From contig CM075653.1 of assembly GCA_037953625.1 (NCBI GenBank), positions 2,666,001-2,730,000 on the forward strand: a DNA stretch of 64,000 nucleotides, written 5' to 3'. The DNA comes from Crotalaria pallida (taxonomy: Eukaryota > Streptophyta > Magnoliopsida > Fabales > Fabaceae). Numbering within the stretch: position 1 is the first letter of the stretch; every line of letters starts with the position of its first letter. This document shows, in pieces, positions 54,661 through 64,000 of the stretch. The position numbers were made by a program, and so were the translations under genes. The notes under the pieces were generated by a model. The model saw nothing but the letters and a program-made list of their open reading frames with translations. It was not told where the DNA came from and did not search any database.

Positions 54661-55741
54661 CAAGTATACTAGATCGCAAAGTAAGATAGTCAATAAGACC
54701 AGATATCGTTCCACTCAGGAATTGCAAATTTTTCAACTAATTTTCGCCAAAGAGTAGTTAAAAGCAAAAGCTATTGGTTTCTAATTAATTAATTAAGATT
54801 GAATTAAAACAGAAAATAAATTAAAAACAGAAAATAAATAGAAGTTGTGAGCGATTTGAGAAAGATGTTAGGAACATGGTTTCATTGTATGGCGTTGTTT
54901 ATTTATCATGAATCTCTGTTTTTCCTAAATCATGAACAAATTCCTAAATTGGTAACTATTAGATCCCTCTTGTATAATTATCGTTTCTTATTCAATTAGA
55001 TAATCCTTAATTCCTTAAGAGATTAAACTATTGAATAATCTTAATTAAGAACAGGGAATTAATCGTGTTATATAATTACCCAATTGTATCCCTACTTGTT
55101 GAATAACTATATTGTTTGAAGGCATGGCCTATTCTAATTCTTAATCTCTCAATTGAAGAATTAGAAATCCAAAACATAGATTAATTACTTCTATGCATAA
55201 CAGTAAAAACACCATCAAACACATGATTTAGAATATGAAAAACATCAAATCATGAAATCAATAAACTAATCCATACAAATTCACCAATTCCTAACAAAGG
55301 GTTTTAGTTACATATCATGAAAATAAGAACAAGAGTAATAGAAGAATGCATGATTACCATGGAAAAGCCTTGGATCTCCCAATCCTTGATCTTCTCCTCT
55401 TCTAAAACTCTCTAAAATTTTGTAATCTCCCTCTCTCTCTCTCTAATGACTACTAATGGCTGCCTAACCTAATTCTAAAACGTATATTTAAAAGATAAAA
55501 CTAATCCTAATTGAATTGGAGCAAAACTGATCCGGAAGTGGTCCAATTGGGCTTTCTCGTATGTGACAGCAACTTCGGCCCTGATTTTTACCCCGAAGAT
55601 GGATGAATTTGAGCAAGGCTATTTCTGGAAAAGTTGTAGATCTTTTCCTTAGATTTAAAATTATACCAAGATCGCCTTATTTGGATAAGCGTAGCTCAAG
55701 TTATGGTCAAAATACCGAACAACGTCACTTTCACGCGGTTT

Positions 55742-55795
55742 GAGCGCCTGGGCGCTCAGGGCTGCGCGCCCAGGCGTGCCAGGTCTGTACTGGGT
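55742..55795. repeat. GC-rich palindromic block (copy 1)
   Basis: GAGCGCCTGGGCGCTC (55742-55757) is nearly self-complementary and is followed by CTGCGCGCCCAGGCGTGCC. A sister block (CTGCGCGCCCAGGCGCGCCAGG then TCTGTAC) is at 57829-57848, in the same orientation, in otherwise AT-rich DNA. Confidence 0.7.
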
Positions 55796-58002
55796 GCATT
55801 TTTTCGCTGCATGCTCGCCTGGGCGTGGGGGGTTCCACGCCTGGGCGTGCTGGACTCATTCCGACTCCGTTTTGCTTCGTTATTGTGCCATTTTCAAGGT
55901 CTTTTCATCCCCTTTTATGCTCCATATTTATTTTCTTCATTTAAGCTCCGAAAGTACCTGAAACATACCCAAAACGGCTCAAAACGTTCAAAGGATTCTA
56001 AATTACCTAACTTTCTAAAAACTATACAAAAAGTCCTAAATTTACAAGAGAAACAAGCCAAATCCATAGTAAAAGGGAGTCAAATTAAGCTCTAAAATAT
56101 CATATGTATGACCCAAATCACACCCCCAAACTTAGCATTTTGCATGTCCCAGGCAAGAGTAAAATAAAAATTCTAAAACAAAAGATTACCATCCAAATCA
56201 AAATGTACAGCACCTAATTTAAGACTTCGACTCATCAACACAGCCACATATTTATACAAGCTATTCACATATCAAAACTTGGTCAAAGAAACAAAACCAA
56301 TCAGAACTCAGAACTAGTGAACGCTCTCAACCTCTCACTGTATATCTCTCATGTGTATCAAGGGTATTAACAATTCACTCAAGTTCATACAATAGTTAAA
56401 TGTTACCATAAGCTTGACCATAGACCCAAATCTCCACTGAAATTATTGAAAACATGCACAAATCGAAAGGTCTTTAATTTGGTTATAATGTGGCCATGAT
56501 TAAAAGTGTCAAGGTGGGATAAAAGAAAGAAAGATTAAACTAAGGGCTAAAATGCAAAACAAATTTCCCTCTAAAAATTATGAATGAGCAATGAATACTA
56601 TGAGGACTCACACTCAAATCACAACTATTTCAAACTTCTTCTTTTTCAATTTTACTCTACTACTTCTTCCAAACAAAATTCTTCTCTCTTATCATTCATC
56701 AATTTTCACTTTTTCAATTTTCTTTTCTCTTTTCTTTTGGAAGAAGAGTAACTCAATCAATACTTTCACAATTTCCACACTTTTGAAATGTCTCTCTCTC
56801 AATTGCTCATTCAAAATTCCTAAGGTACTTCACAAAAAATATACAATAAATGCAGGGTACCAAAGAAAAATCATTTTTATGTCACAAGGCTCAAAATGGA
56901 AAACTAAGGGAAAACAAATCCAAAAAATCTCTGAAGGCTACAAAAACACCATCCTAAATGCCTTAATCATTTTTATGCATGTAATCAATTATCAATCTCA
57001 AAATGGTCACAGGTCAAGTTCTAGAGCACAAAACTAAAGAGAACACGCTCATGAAAGAAATAGGGGTTTCAAATCAAAATATTTCAACAAATCACATACC
57101 CCATCAAAAGGCTCAAAATCTCACTAAGCTAAAGTCAATTCGCTAATCTCAAGTTCTGAAAAACTTTGTCAAAACAACCAAATTTCAAAAATATTTACAG
57201 CTCAACAAATAAATAACATGAATTAATGAGTCTAATCTTAAACTAAGTATATACACCTATCATCAGAAAAATAATCTTAAGTCTAGAATAATTACAAAAC
57301 CTTTACTTAAGACACAAATCAACACCAAAATTGGGAGAAAAATTCAAATCTGAAAAAAAAAATTTATTTTGTATCAACTCCCCCAAACTTAGAGGTTGGC
57401 TTGTCCTCAAGCAAACTAAACTAAACTACCTAACTACAAAATAAAAAATTGCATGGAATAAATTTGGAACACTTATTACTTGCATCTGAAAAATAATCAG
57501 CACTAACAAAAATGAGAAAACATTCCCCCAAACTTAATATGAGTCATAAAAAATAAGTGCCCAAAAATAGCAACACTAATGGGGAAAGTATTAACTTATA
57601 TTTGTTACAAAATATATAGCTTGATGCAAATAACAAATAAACCAAATAAATATCCAAGCAATAAAACTATAAAAAAAATCCTAGAAAGCAATTACATATT
57701 TTTGTTGCACAGGTACAGGGACTGGCTGTGATGGGGAAAAGAGCATAAAATATATCAAAAAATAAGAATCCCCAAACTTTTGGGCATTTTCGCCCAGCGC
57801 GCGCCCAGACGTGCAGAGCTGCGCGCCCAGGCGCGCCAGGTCTGTACCTGAAGCTTTTTTTTTATAAATAGAATAAAAAAAATAACCTACACTAATTTCC
57901 TAAAAACTACTAAACTAAGGGAATGCTACCTAAACATTGGGTTACCTCCCAACTAGTGCTTGTCTAACGTCACGAGCCTGACGGGTCACCTCCTTTCAGA
58001 GG

Positions 58003-58860
58003 TTAGGGTGGTTGCCAAGATCCCTTCAAGGGTGGCACCTTGCTTTTCAACTTCTTTCCAACACTCTCTCCATTTGAGTGCTGAATGCACATGAGAGGAG
58101 CAAAGTTCTCCGCGGTGATTGGTGGTTTTTCAAAAAATTTAATTATAGTTTGGTCACCATTCACTCGAAGAATTACTTCTCCCCTAGGCACATCAATCAC
58201 TGCCCCTGCTAAGGCTAAGAATGGCCTTCCAAAAATTAGAGGAATATTTTCATTCTCTTCTATATCTAAAACCATGAATTCTAAGGGCAGGATAAAATCT
58301 TTCACCTTAACCAGAATATCTTCCACCACTCCATATGGGCGGAGGGTGGTTCTATCAGCTAACTGAAGTACTGCCGGGGTAGGCTTAATCTCTCCTAAGT
58401 TCAATGATTCACAAATAGACAAAGGCATAATGTTAACCTAGCTCCTAAGTCACATAGAGCCTTACCTGAGTACTCCTTGCCTATGCTAATTGGAAGAGTG
58501 AAGCTACCTGGGTCCTTCAGCTTTGGTGGAAGGTTGGATTTGATGATGTTGCTGCACTTCTCTGCTATCAGGAACGTCTCGTCAGTGAGCATCCTCTTCT
58601 TCTTTGTCAGCAATTCCTTCATGAATCTCGCGTACATAGGCATTTGTGAGAGTGCCTCTGCAAACGGGATGTTGATCTCCACCTTCCGTAGCATCTCCAA
58701 GAACTTGGAGAATTGCTTATGGTCGTCCTCTTTCTTCAACCTCTGAGGATATGAAATCCTTGGAGGTAGTGGTGCTGGTGTGTGTGTGTCTTTATCTTGA
58801 TCCGCAAGTGGATCTTGCGTCTGTTGCCTTGCATTTGAGCCTCTTCCACTTGGTTGCTTT
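58003..58860 (-). pseudogene. Gypsy gag C-terminus and protease remnant
   Basis: The minus strand reads from an Arg/Gln-rich gag end (about 58850) into KKEDDHKQFSKFLEMLRKVE and PMYARFMKELLTKKK. The protease motif (ALCDLGA) follows near 58445, then a frame change and ESLNLGEIKPTPAVLQLADR, VLDIEENENIPLIFGRPFL. The Asp of DLGA is kept; the following residues are disturbed by a frameshift near 58430. It is related to, but distinct from, the element at 31149. Confidence 0.75.
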
Positions 58861-59189
58861 GGCCCTTCATCCTTCTATTCTTTTAAGCATGTAACACTCA
58901 AACACACCTTCTTAGGATTATTAGTCATCTAAAGACATTAAGAAAAGGAAAGCTCATGCTTAGAGTATATAACTCTCACCGTTTCACCTTTTGAGGCACT
59001 AAGTTTTTTTTTTTTTTTAGGCACTAATTGGTCCTTTAGAATCTTTATAGACTTGATTATTATAAAGGGAGTGGGGGTGGGGGGACACTCCCCCCGATTT
59101 TACTCCTTGTTTTATGCATGTGTCCCCACCTCTCTACTATATGACTCAATCCGCATATGTAATATAGAGACTCTTCAGATAAAAATATT
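58861..59189. other. Spacer without gene
   Basis: AT-rich DNA with a T-run and a GGGAGTGGGGGTGGGGGGACACTCCCCCC foldback-like stretch at 59069-59097. No frame is seen. Confidence 0.4.
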
Positions 59190-59719
59190 GGCTTATTCAC
59201 ATTTTAATTCCTGAATTTAGGTGCTTTTTTGTAATTGGTCTTTAAATTTTTTTTCGATGCTTTGAGTTCTTGGACTTTGTTTAATTTTTGAAAATAGTCA
59301 TTTCATTATTTAAGTGATGATATAGTCGATGACATGTCACGTCACTTTCATAATATCAACAAGTGACGTGTTATGTAGAATCTCAGGACACTACATGATT
59401 TTTTTAATTAAAAAATAATTTCTTTTAAAATTTATTAAAAGATTTGATTTTCTTTAAAAAAAATACAATTTTTAATTATTTTTAATAAATTTAATTTTTT
59501 TTAATTTAGAAAATTCACGTGTCATCATCCGGCATGTTACCTATCGATGTGGCGAAGGTGACGTGACATATCCTCGATCATATCACCACTTAAGTGATAA
59601 AAGGACCATTTCTAAAATTTGAGCAAAGTTTAAGAATTCAAAACACCGAAACAAAAGTTTAAGGATTAATTCCAAAAAAAAAAACATCTAAGTTCAAAGA
59701 CTAAAAGCTTAAATAAGCT
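59190..59719. mobile_element. Mutator-type MITE
   Basis: The terminus GGCTTATT and its complement AATAAGCT have long imperfect arms (AGTGATGATATAGTCGATGACATGTCACGTC and complement). The flanks AAAAATATT (59181-59189) and AAAAATATA (59720-59728) agree at 8 of 9 bases. Same family as 43832-44350. Confidence 0.8.
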
Positions 59720-59923
59720 AAAAATATATACCAATTAGTGCGTGGATGTCTATTATTTAATTGCTCTTATTCTTCTACTCTTAGTATTAATTTTATAACA
59801 TTCATGTCATTTTAGCATTTATATAAAAGATCTTCATTAGTTTGTGGATAACTCAAGTCATATTACCTCATCACTTCAAACTCTCCTGCTCTTAGTTGTA
59901 TTATTATTTCCCACTCATTTTTC

Positions 59924-59926
<3 letters not shown>

Positions 59927-59962
<36 letters not shown>
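59927..59962. repeat. (AT)n microsatellite
   Basis: About 18 AT units without interruption. Confidence 0.95.
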
Positions 59963-59966
<4 letters not shown>

Positions 59967-61115
59967 TAACTCTTTTCCTTTGTGTAACATTCGTTAATTT
60001 TTCATTTATGAAAAATAATAAGAATTTTAAAGAATTAAAATGTACTATTATTTTTGGAATTAAATAATTTTGGTAAGAATATTTTTGGTATAAAATTGAT
60101 TATATTAAGTATAAGTATACAAATTTAACTTGCATTGCTATCGACAAAATAATCTTGTCATATATTTTTTTTTACATGGAAGATCTGGGACTAGAGTCCA
60201 TAAGTTAGGAAGGGGGAAATCCTAAGTGTCCATGCAGCCACCAAGTGGGCTGTCTTACGCGGATTCTTGTCATATTTTTCTATCTCTTTAATCTATGTAT
60301 TTGTTTATTTTAATGTGTATTAAATTGTAGTGTCCAATTTAATTACTATCAAACATCTATATTAGATATATTATTTTTATATATTAGCACCTCCTTGTGC
60401 CATGTGCTTCGGTGATAACCCACCAAATTCCATTTTCAATTCATACAAATGTTAATACGCCTCCTCCTGCTGCAATCATGTTATATATATTCATCCAAGG
60501 GTCATTAAAGTAGGATAGCTCCTACTTGTATTATCAGCCCCACCGCCTCGTAATATAGAGTAATAGTTATTTAATTTTTATGTGCTTTTTATTTTAATGC
60601 ATATATACTTAGAATAAATTAATATTTTTATTTTCTTAAATTAAATTCATAATTTTTTTAAAAAATTTTAATTTTAAAATCAAATCATATTTGTTAATTT
60701 TAGACTTCACTAAAATATTTCTAATTTTATTACCTTTTTTATTAATTGATAATATACAATGTTAAAAATTGATAATTGCAAAATTACCACTACTATAAAG
60801 TACTATTATTTTCTTCATTTGTATGTCACTTAATAATCGGGAAAAAGAAGTTGTCATTCATTTTCAATCTATGCACCGTTCAAACCCATAGGACTTTTAT
60901 TTATTTTTGACATAAAATGGTACACATCTCAATTATGCGAGACTTCCCTTAGACATAAGTACATGCATTGAAACATTATAGTAATTTAAAATGCAGAACA
61001 CATTACACACTTCAATGTGTTTTGATTTTGAAATAATGCAATAAAACCATAAGGTATTTATCCAAACTCTTCCAATTGCATAAGGTAGTATGCAGTAACA
61101 CATGTTATGCTATAT
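59963..61115. other. AT-rich spacer left of the OMT relic
   Basis: No reading frame is seen. 60176-60262 (CTGGGACTAGAGTCCATAAG .. CCAAGTGGGCTG) is GC-richer and may be a SINE or LINE scrap. 61040-61115 is the 3' flank of the OMT relic. Confidence 0.4.
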
Positions 61116-61422
61116 TCACTTGAAGAATTCCATAACCCAAAAGGTACGTGCATAACATTCATATCTAATGCCACTAAATCCAGCTCTAATTGTCAATTCC
61201 TTGAAAATCTTGCTCACATCTCTCTTTCCCTCCTGGATTTTGAGTCATCATCAAAACATCAAGTTGTGAAACAGCTTTCCAGGTAGCGTTACTTTAATTT
61301 CATCAGGGATAATAGAAAGAACTGCTTCCACCACAATCACTTTTCCATCATCTAGGAGTAGCTTCATAACAGTTCTTTAACAACTTCAAACAATGTTCAT
61401 CACTCCAATTATGAAGTAACCA
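61116..61422 (-). pseudogene. O-methyltransferase exon 4 relic, minus strand
   Basis: After a TTACAG acceptor (61423-61425) the minus strand reads WLLHNWSDEHCLKLLKNC, then VIVVEAVLSIIPDE, MTQNPGGKER and finally TFWVMEFFK with stop TGA at 61116-61118. The order and ends match exon 4 of the intact OMT gene at 17313-17609. Several frameshifts and stops (for example after HNLMF, and DN*) kill it. The catalytic LHDW has become LHNW. Exons 1-3 were not found to its right, where a LINE relic lies. Confidence 0.85.
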
Positions 61423-62344
61423 CTGTAACAATTAATAAGTTAGCATACATTAATATAACATAAGCTGTCATTTTTATTAATTGGATGTTACTTATCCCAA
61501 AGGTATAACTTAATTTATTAATAGGAAAAAGGAGTGGAAAGGTGGTGAGAAATTATGGGGTGGAGGAAGTCAAGGTTGAGGAGGGTGAATGAAGGGTGGT
61601 GAAGAGGCAGAAAAAGCAAGCAAATGTGAAATATTTCTTTGCCAATATCACCAATTACGTGGAATTTGTCCAGTTAAAGAAATTCTTCGCAAGAAAGGGA
61701 GAAGTTTGTGACATTTTTATCTCACGGAAGAGAACAAAACAATGGTGGAGGTTTGGCTTTGTTCAATTTCAAAATGTGAAGGACCTGGTGGTGCTAGGAA
61801 AAGAGTTGGATCAGCTTTGGATTAGTCTGTATAAACTCTTCGTGAACTTTCCAAGGTTTTGGAGGGGATCAATCCGAATTGAAGGTGATAACCAGAATAA
61901 GGTGAATATAAAACTACAACAAAGGAAGGAGTTGCCTAGGCAAAATTTCTTTAAGAAGGAGGTGAGACTGGAATGGAAAGAGAAGAATATGCAAGATGAG
62001 GAGGAGATTTCGAAGGGCCTTGTATTTATAGGAGGGAAACTAGTTCTCATTGGGGTTGTCTAGGAGGAGAACTTCTTGGAACTAGTTAAAGACATGGAGG
62101 ACGTGTTTTCAATAAGGTTTGCAAATGTATGTCCATGGTTATCAAGGAAGGTGTCTCGGGAACGTTTTGTGTAGATGAAATGAATTGGTGTTCCTCTTCA
62201 TGCATACAGTAATGAATTCATTAAACTAATAATTGTGGCTGGTCTTGGGACTTTCATTGAAGCCGATTCTTGCACTGAGTGTAGATCAAGGTTGTACATT
62301 GCAAGGGTGTTGATTCGTACAACTAGGAAGAAATCTTGCAACTA

Positions 62345-62620
62345 CTTCCTCCTTTACTAAATATAACACCATTTTAACACTTTTATTTTGTCCCTATTTA
62401 TAAGACCATTAACCAATTTTCAACAATCATTAATTACTTTTTTTCACAAACGCCCCTATTTATTTAACACTTTTTAAATTCTCAATAATATTAATAGGAG
62501 TAATTTTCAAAATACATATCAAAAGTTCACATTTCCAATACAATTATTAGCTAAATTATTCCACTTTCTTAATGGACGTGAAATCACCCAAAGGAATCCT
62601 ATATTTACGGACGGAGGGAG
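62345..62620. mobile_element. Stowaway-like MITE
   Basis: The termini CTTCCTCCTTTACTAAATATA and its complement TATATTTACGGACGGAGGGAG lie between TA at 62343-62344 and TA at 62621-62622. It is inserted in the LINE ORF1 relic. Confidence 0.8.
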
Positions 62621-62916
62621 TAGTTGGTTAGGGTTAAATCATGGATGAGATATTTGAGATCATTTGACTTTTGAAAGAGCCTTTTCTCGAATTTGCCACG
62701 TTCTATAAGAATGGGGCGTGACTTGGTACAAGGTTGTCGATGAGTTCAGAATGATCAAAACCCAATGCGACTAGGAGAGCGGAAGACTGTAAGTCAAAGA
62801 GAGAATGCAAATTTTAGGGATTGTAGAGGATTTGATGGAAAACGAGGAGATTTAAATTTTGAAGGATGAGACATTTAGTGATCATGATGAGGAGTTATTG
62901 GCTCATATTTTGGACA

Positions 62917-63211
62917 CTCCCTCAGGTCCTATATATAGAAACCTTCTAGAAGAAATCTTTGATCCTATATATAGGGCATTTTATATTTCCTATGCATCAT
63001 TAATTGTTTTTTCTCTTTTTTGCCCTTATTAAATGTTTTGACTAACTATATTTTTTTTTTGTTATTCATTAATGAATGTGAACTTTCCAAGTAAAGTGGA
63101 GGGGTAAAATTGTAATATTACAATATATTCTCATAAAATTGACAAAACTAACCATTTTCCTTGGTCCGGAGAATACGGTTAAGTATGCCCTATAAATCGG
63201 ACCGGATGGAA
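62917..63211. mobile_element. Second Stowaway-like MITE
   Basis: The termini CTCCCTCAGGTCCTATATATAG and CTATAAATCGGACCGGATGGAA are inverted. TA follows at 63212-63213; the left TA is mutated to CA. Confidence 0.6.
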
Positions 63212-63665
63212 TAATATTCTTATTCAGTCAAACGAAGATATACAACCTCATGTTGGAAGTGTATCGATGCCTTTTTATGATGCAAATAATGAAGGGTATA
63301 CTAGGAATTTGACCTCTGGATACTCAGTCAGGCTTATGAAAATGGAGGTGTCTATTTTAGAAAATGATAATGTATATTTTGACCGTAGTCCTAAAAAGAA
63401 CATAAAATTTTCCATTGGGTCTACTTGTGGCATGGTGATCCTTGATAATCACAAAGAAAAGCAAAGCACTCCACGACAAGAAGGTAGATGGGAAGACGAA
63501 GTTGAGGAAACTTGTTTGGTGATGCCCAAAATTTTGTCGAATGCTTTATCTGAGCCTAAGGATAATTCAACTAACAAGAAAAACAACAATATTTTTCCGA
63601 TTGATACTTTGGGTATGAAACCTTGTATGGGTAGGAGCTCAATACCTCTACCATTATCTGCTTAG

Positions 63666-64000
63666 TAAGGTAAATGGGCTAAAAGAAAGATTTCGCTAAC
63701 AAGTGTTAGATGAGATTGTACTGTGATTGGTAGTAGACAATGGCGGAGGATGGAAGGAGCAAGTGGGAGTAATATTCTTTCAAATTTTATTAATTATATA
63801 TATATGATACAAATTATTACAAGTCCCTTAGTAGGTGCAGCGATTCGAAGCTTGGGCTGGAAAAATAGAGTTTGAGGGCTCGAGTCCTATGTGCAACATG
63901 ATTTTAATGTTTTTTGCATTTTATTTTTAGTGCATTAATAAAAATTGGGAGAAATAGACTCATTATTATGTGAGAAAGGAAGAGAAACACATTCATGGAA
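63666..64000. other. Window end, possible SINE head
   Basis: GGCTCGAGTCC (63877-63887) resembles a pol III B box, with TAGTAGGTGCAGCGATTC about 45 bp upstream. This is weak evidence for a SINE. No other feature. Confidence 0.35.

Larger units (their letters stand above)
54661..58860 (-). mobile_element. Decayed Ty3/gypsy element (Athila/Tat-like), minus strand
   Basis: Gag/protease remains lie at 58003-58860. Further left are CCCCCAAACTTA motifs (56126, 57381, 57524), the complement of the TAAGTTTGGGGG tract found after pol in such elements, and LTR-like DNA (AAAGTTGTAGATCTTTTCC, 55631). RT, RNase H and integrase are gone. The ends and target duplication were not found. A (CT)n run is at 55428-55443. 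The long stretch 56100-57950 has no gene. Confidence 0.6.
61596..63665 (+). pseudogene. L1-type LINE ORF1 relic with two MITE insertions
   Basis: The frame from 61596 has an RRM-like domain (VKYFFANITNYV, FGFVQFQNVKDL). It ends at 62063, but the family continues in broken form (LSRKVSRERFV, IGVPLHAYSNEF, IARVLIRTTRKKS) to about 62340. After the insertions, 63267-63665 (SVRLMKMEVSILENDNVYFD .. PLPLSA) is probably the ORF1 C-terminal part. Plant L1 ORF1 proteins bind RNA. There is no endonuclease or RT in the window. Confidence 0.65.

Noticed and set aside
56591..57037. 148-codon frame rich in Phe, Ser and Lys
   Set aside because: AT-rich low-complexity DNA in a decayed element, with no recognisable domain.

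Overview
The window is plant nuclear DNA, most likely from a legume and probably Glycine or a close relative. Three things suggest this: AT-rich spacers with GT-AG introns, several families of plant LTR retrotransposons with tRNA-iMet or tRNA-Asp type primer sites, and LTRs full of GTAATCGATTAC palindromes. I recall those palindromes from soybean repeats but could not check them here. Most of the window is transposable elements stacked inside each other. Only one host gene looks complete: a four-exon caffeic-acid-type O-methyltransferase (13623-17609). Other host pieces are fragments: an ALMT last exon (46964-47569), a dead OMT last exon on the opposite strand (61116-61422), and an exon-like scrap split by insertions (18735-22806).

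Layout. 1-418 is the end of another element nested in the 5' LTR of a Tekay-type Ty3/gypsy element (419-9017, gag-pol broken by stops and a frameshift). 9191-12032 is a segment (A) with a paralogue (B) at 23527-23943 plus 43661-45954. The OMT gene follows A. A solo LTR in antisense (19038-22229) abuts a small TRIM-like element (22230-22776), and the pair is flanked by GAGAA. A Tat-lineage element (23944-43660, TSD AAAAT) splits segment B. It carries a nearly intact pol and a spliced gene on the opposite strand. That antisense gene is itself split by an Athila-like element (31149-40085, TSD GCTGC) that has lost its RT and RNase H but keeps the rest in frame. Segment B ends exactly at a Helitron-like 5' terminus (45955), beyond which lies the ALMT exon. 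Then come two 19-bp-period minisatellite blocks (48163-49445), a CACTA terminus (51470), a decayed copia element (minus strand), a decayed gypsy element (minus strand), MULE MITEs, and a LINE ORF1 relic with two Stowaway-like insertions.

How it fits together. Segments A and B act as each other's empty site. They confirm the boundaries of the Tat element, a MULE MITE and the Helitron-like end, and support a SINE. LTR pairs compared by eye give relative ages: the nested Athila-like element is youngest (a few differences in 1121 bp), while the Tat and Tekay elements are older (roughly 1.3-1.4 %). The most notable signals are the paired palindromes in roughly 75-bp units in two different LTRs, the intron-containing antisense gene of the Tat element, the RT-less but recently mobile Athila-like element, and the strictly 19-bp TCGAG minisatellite.
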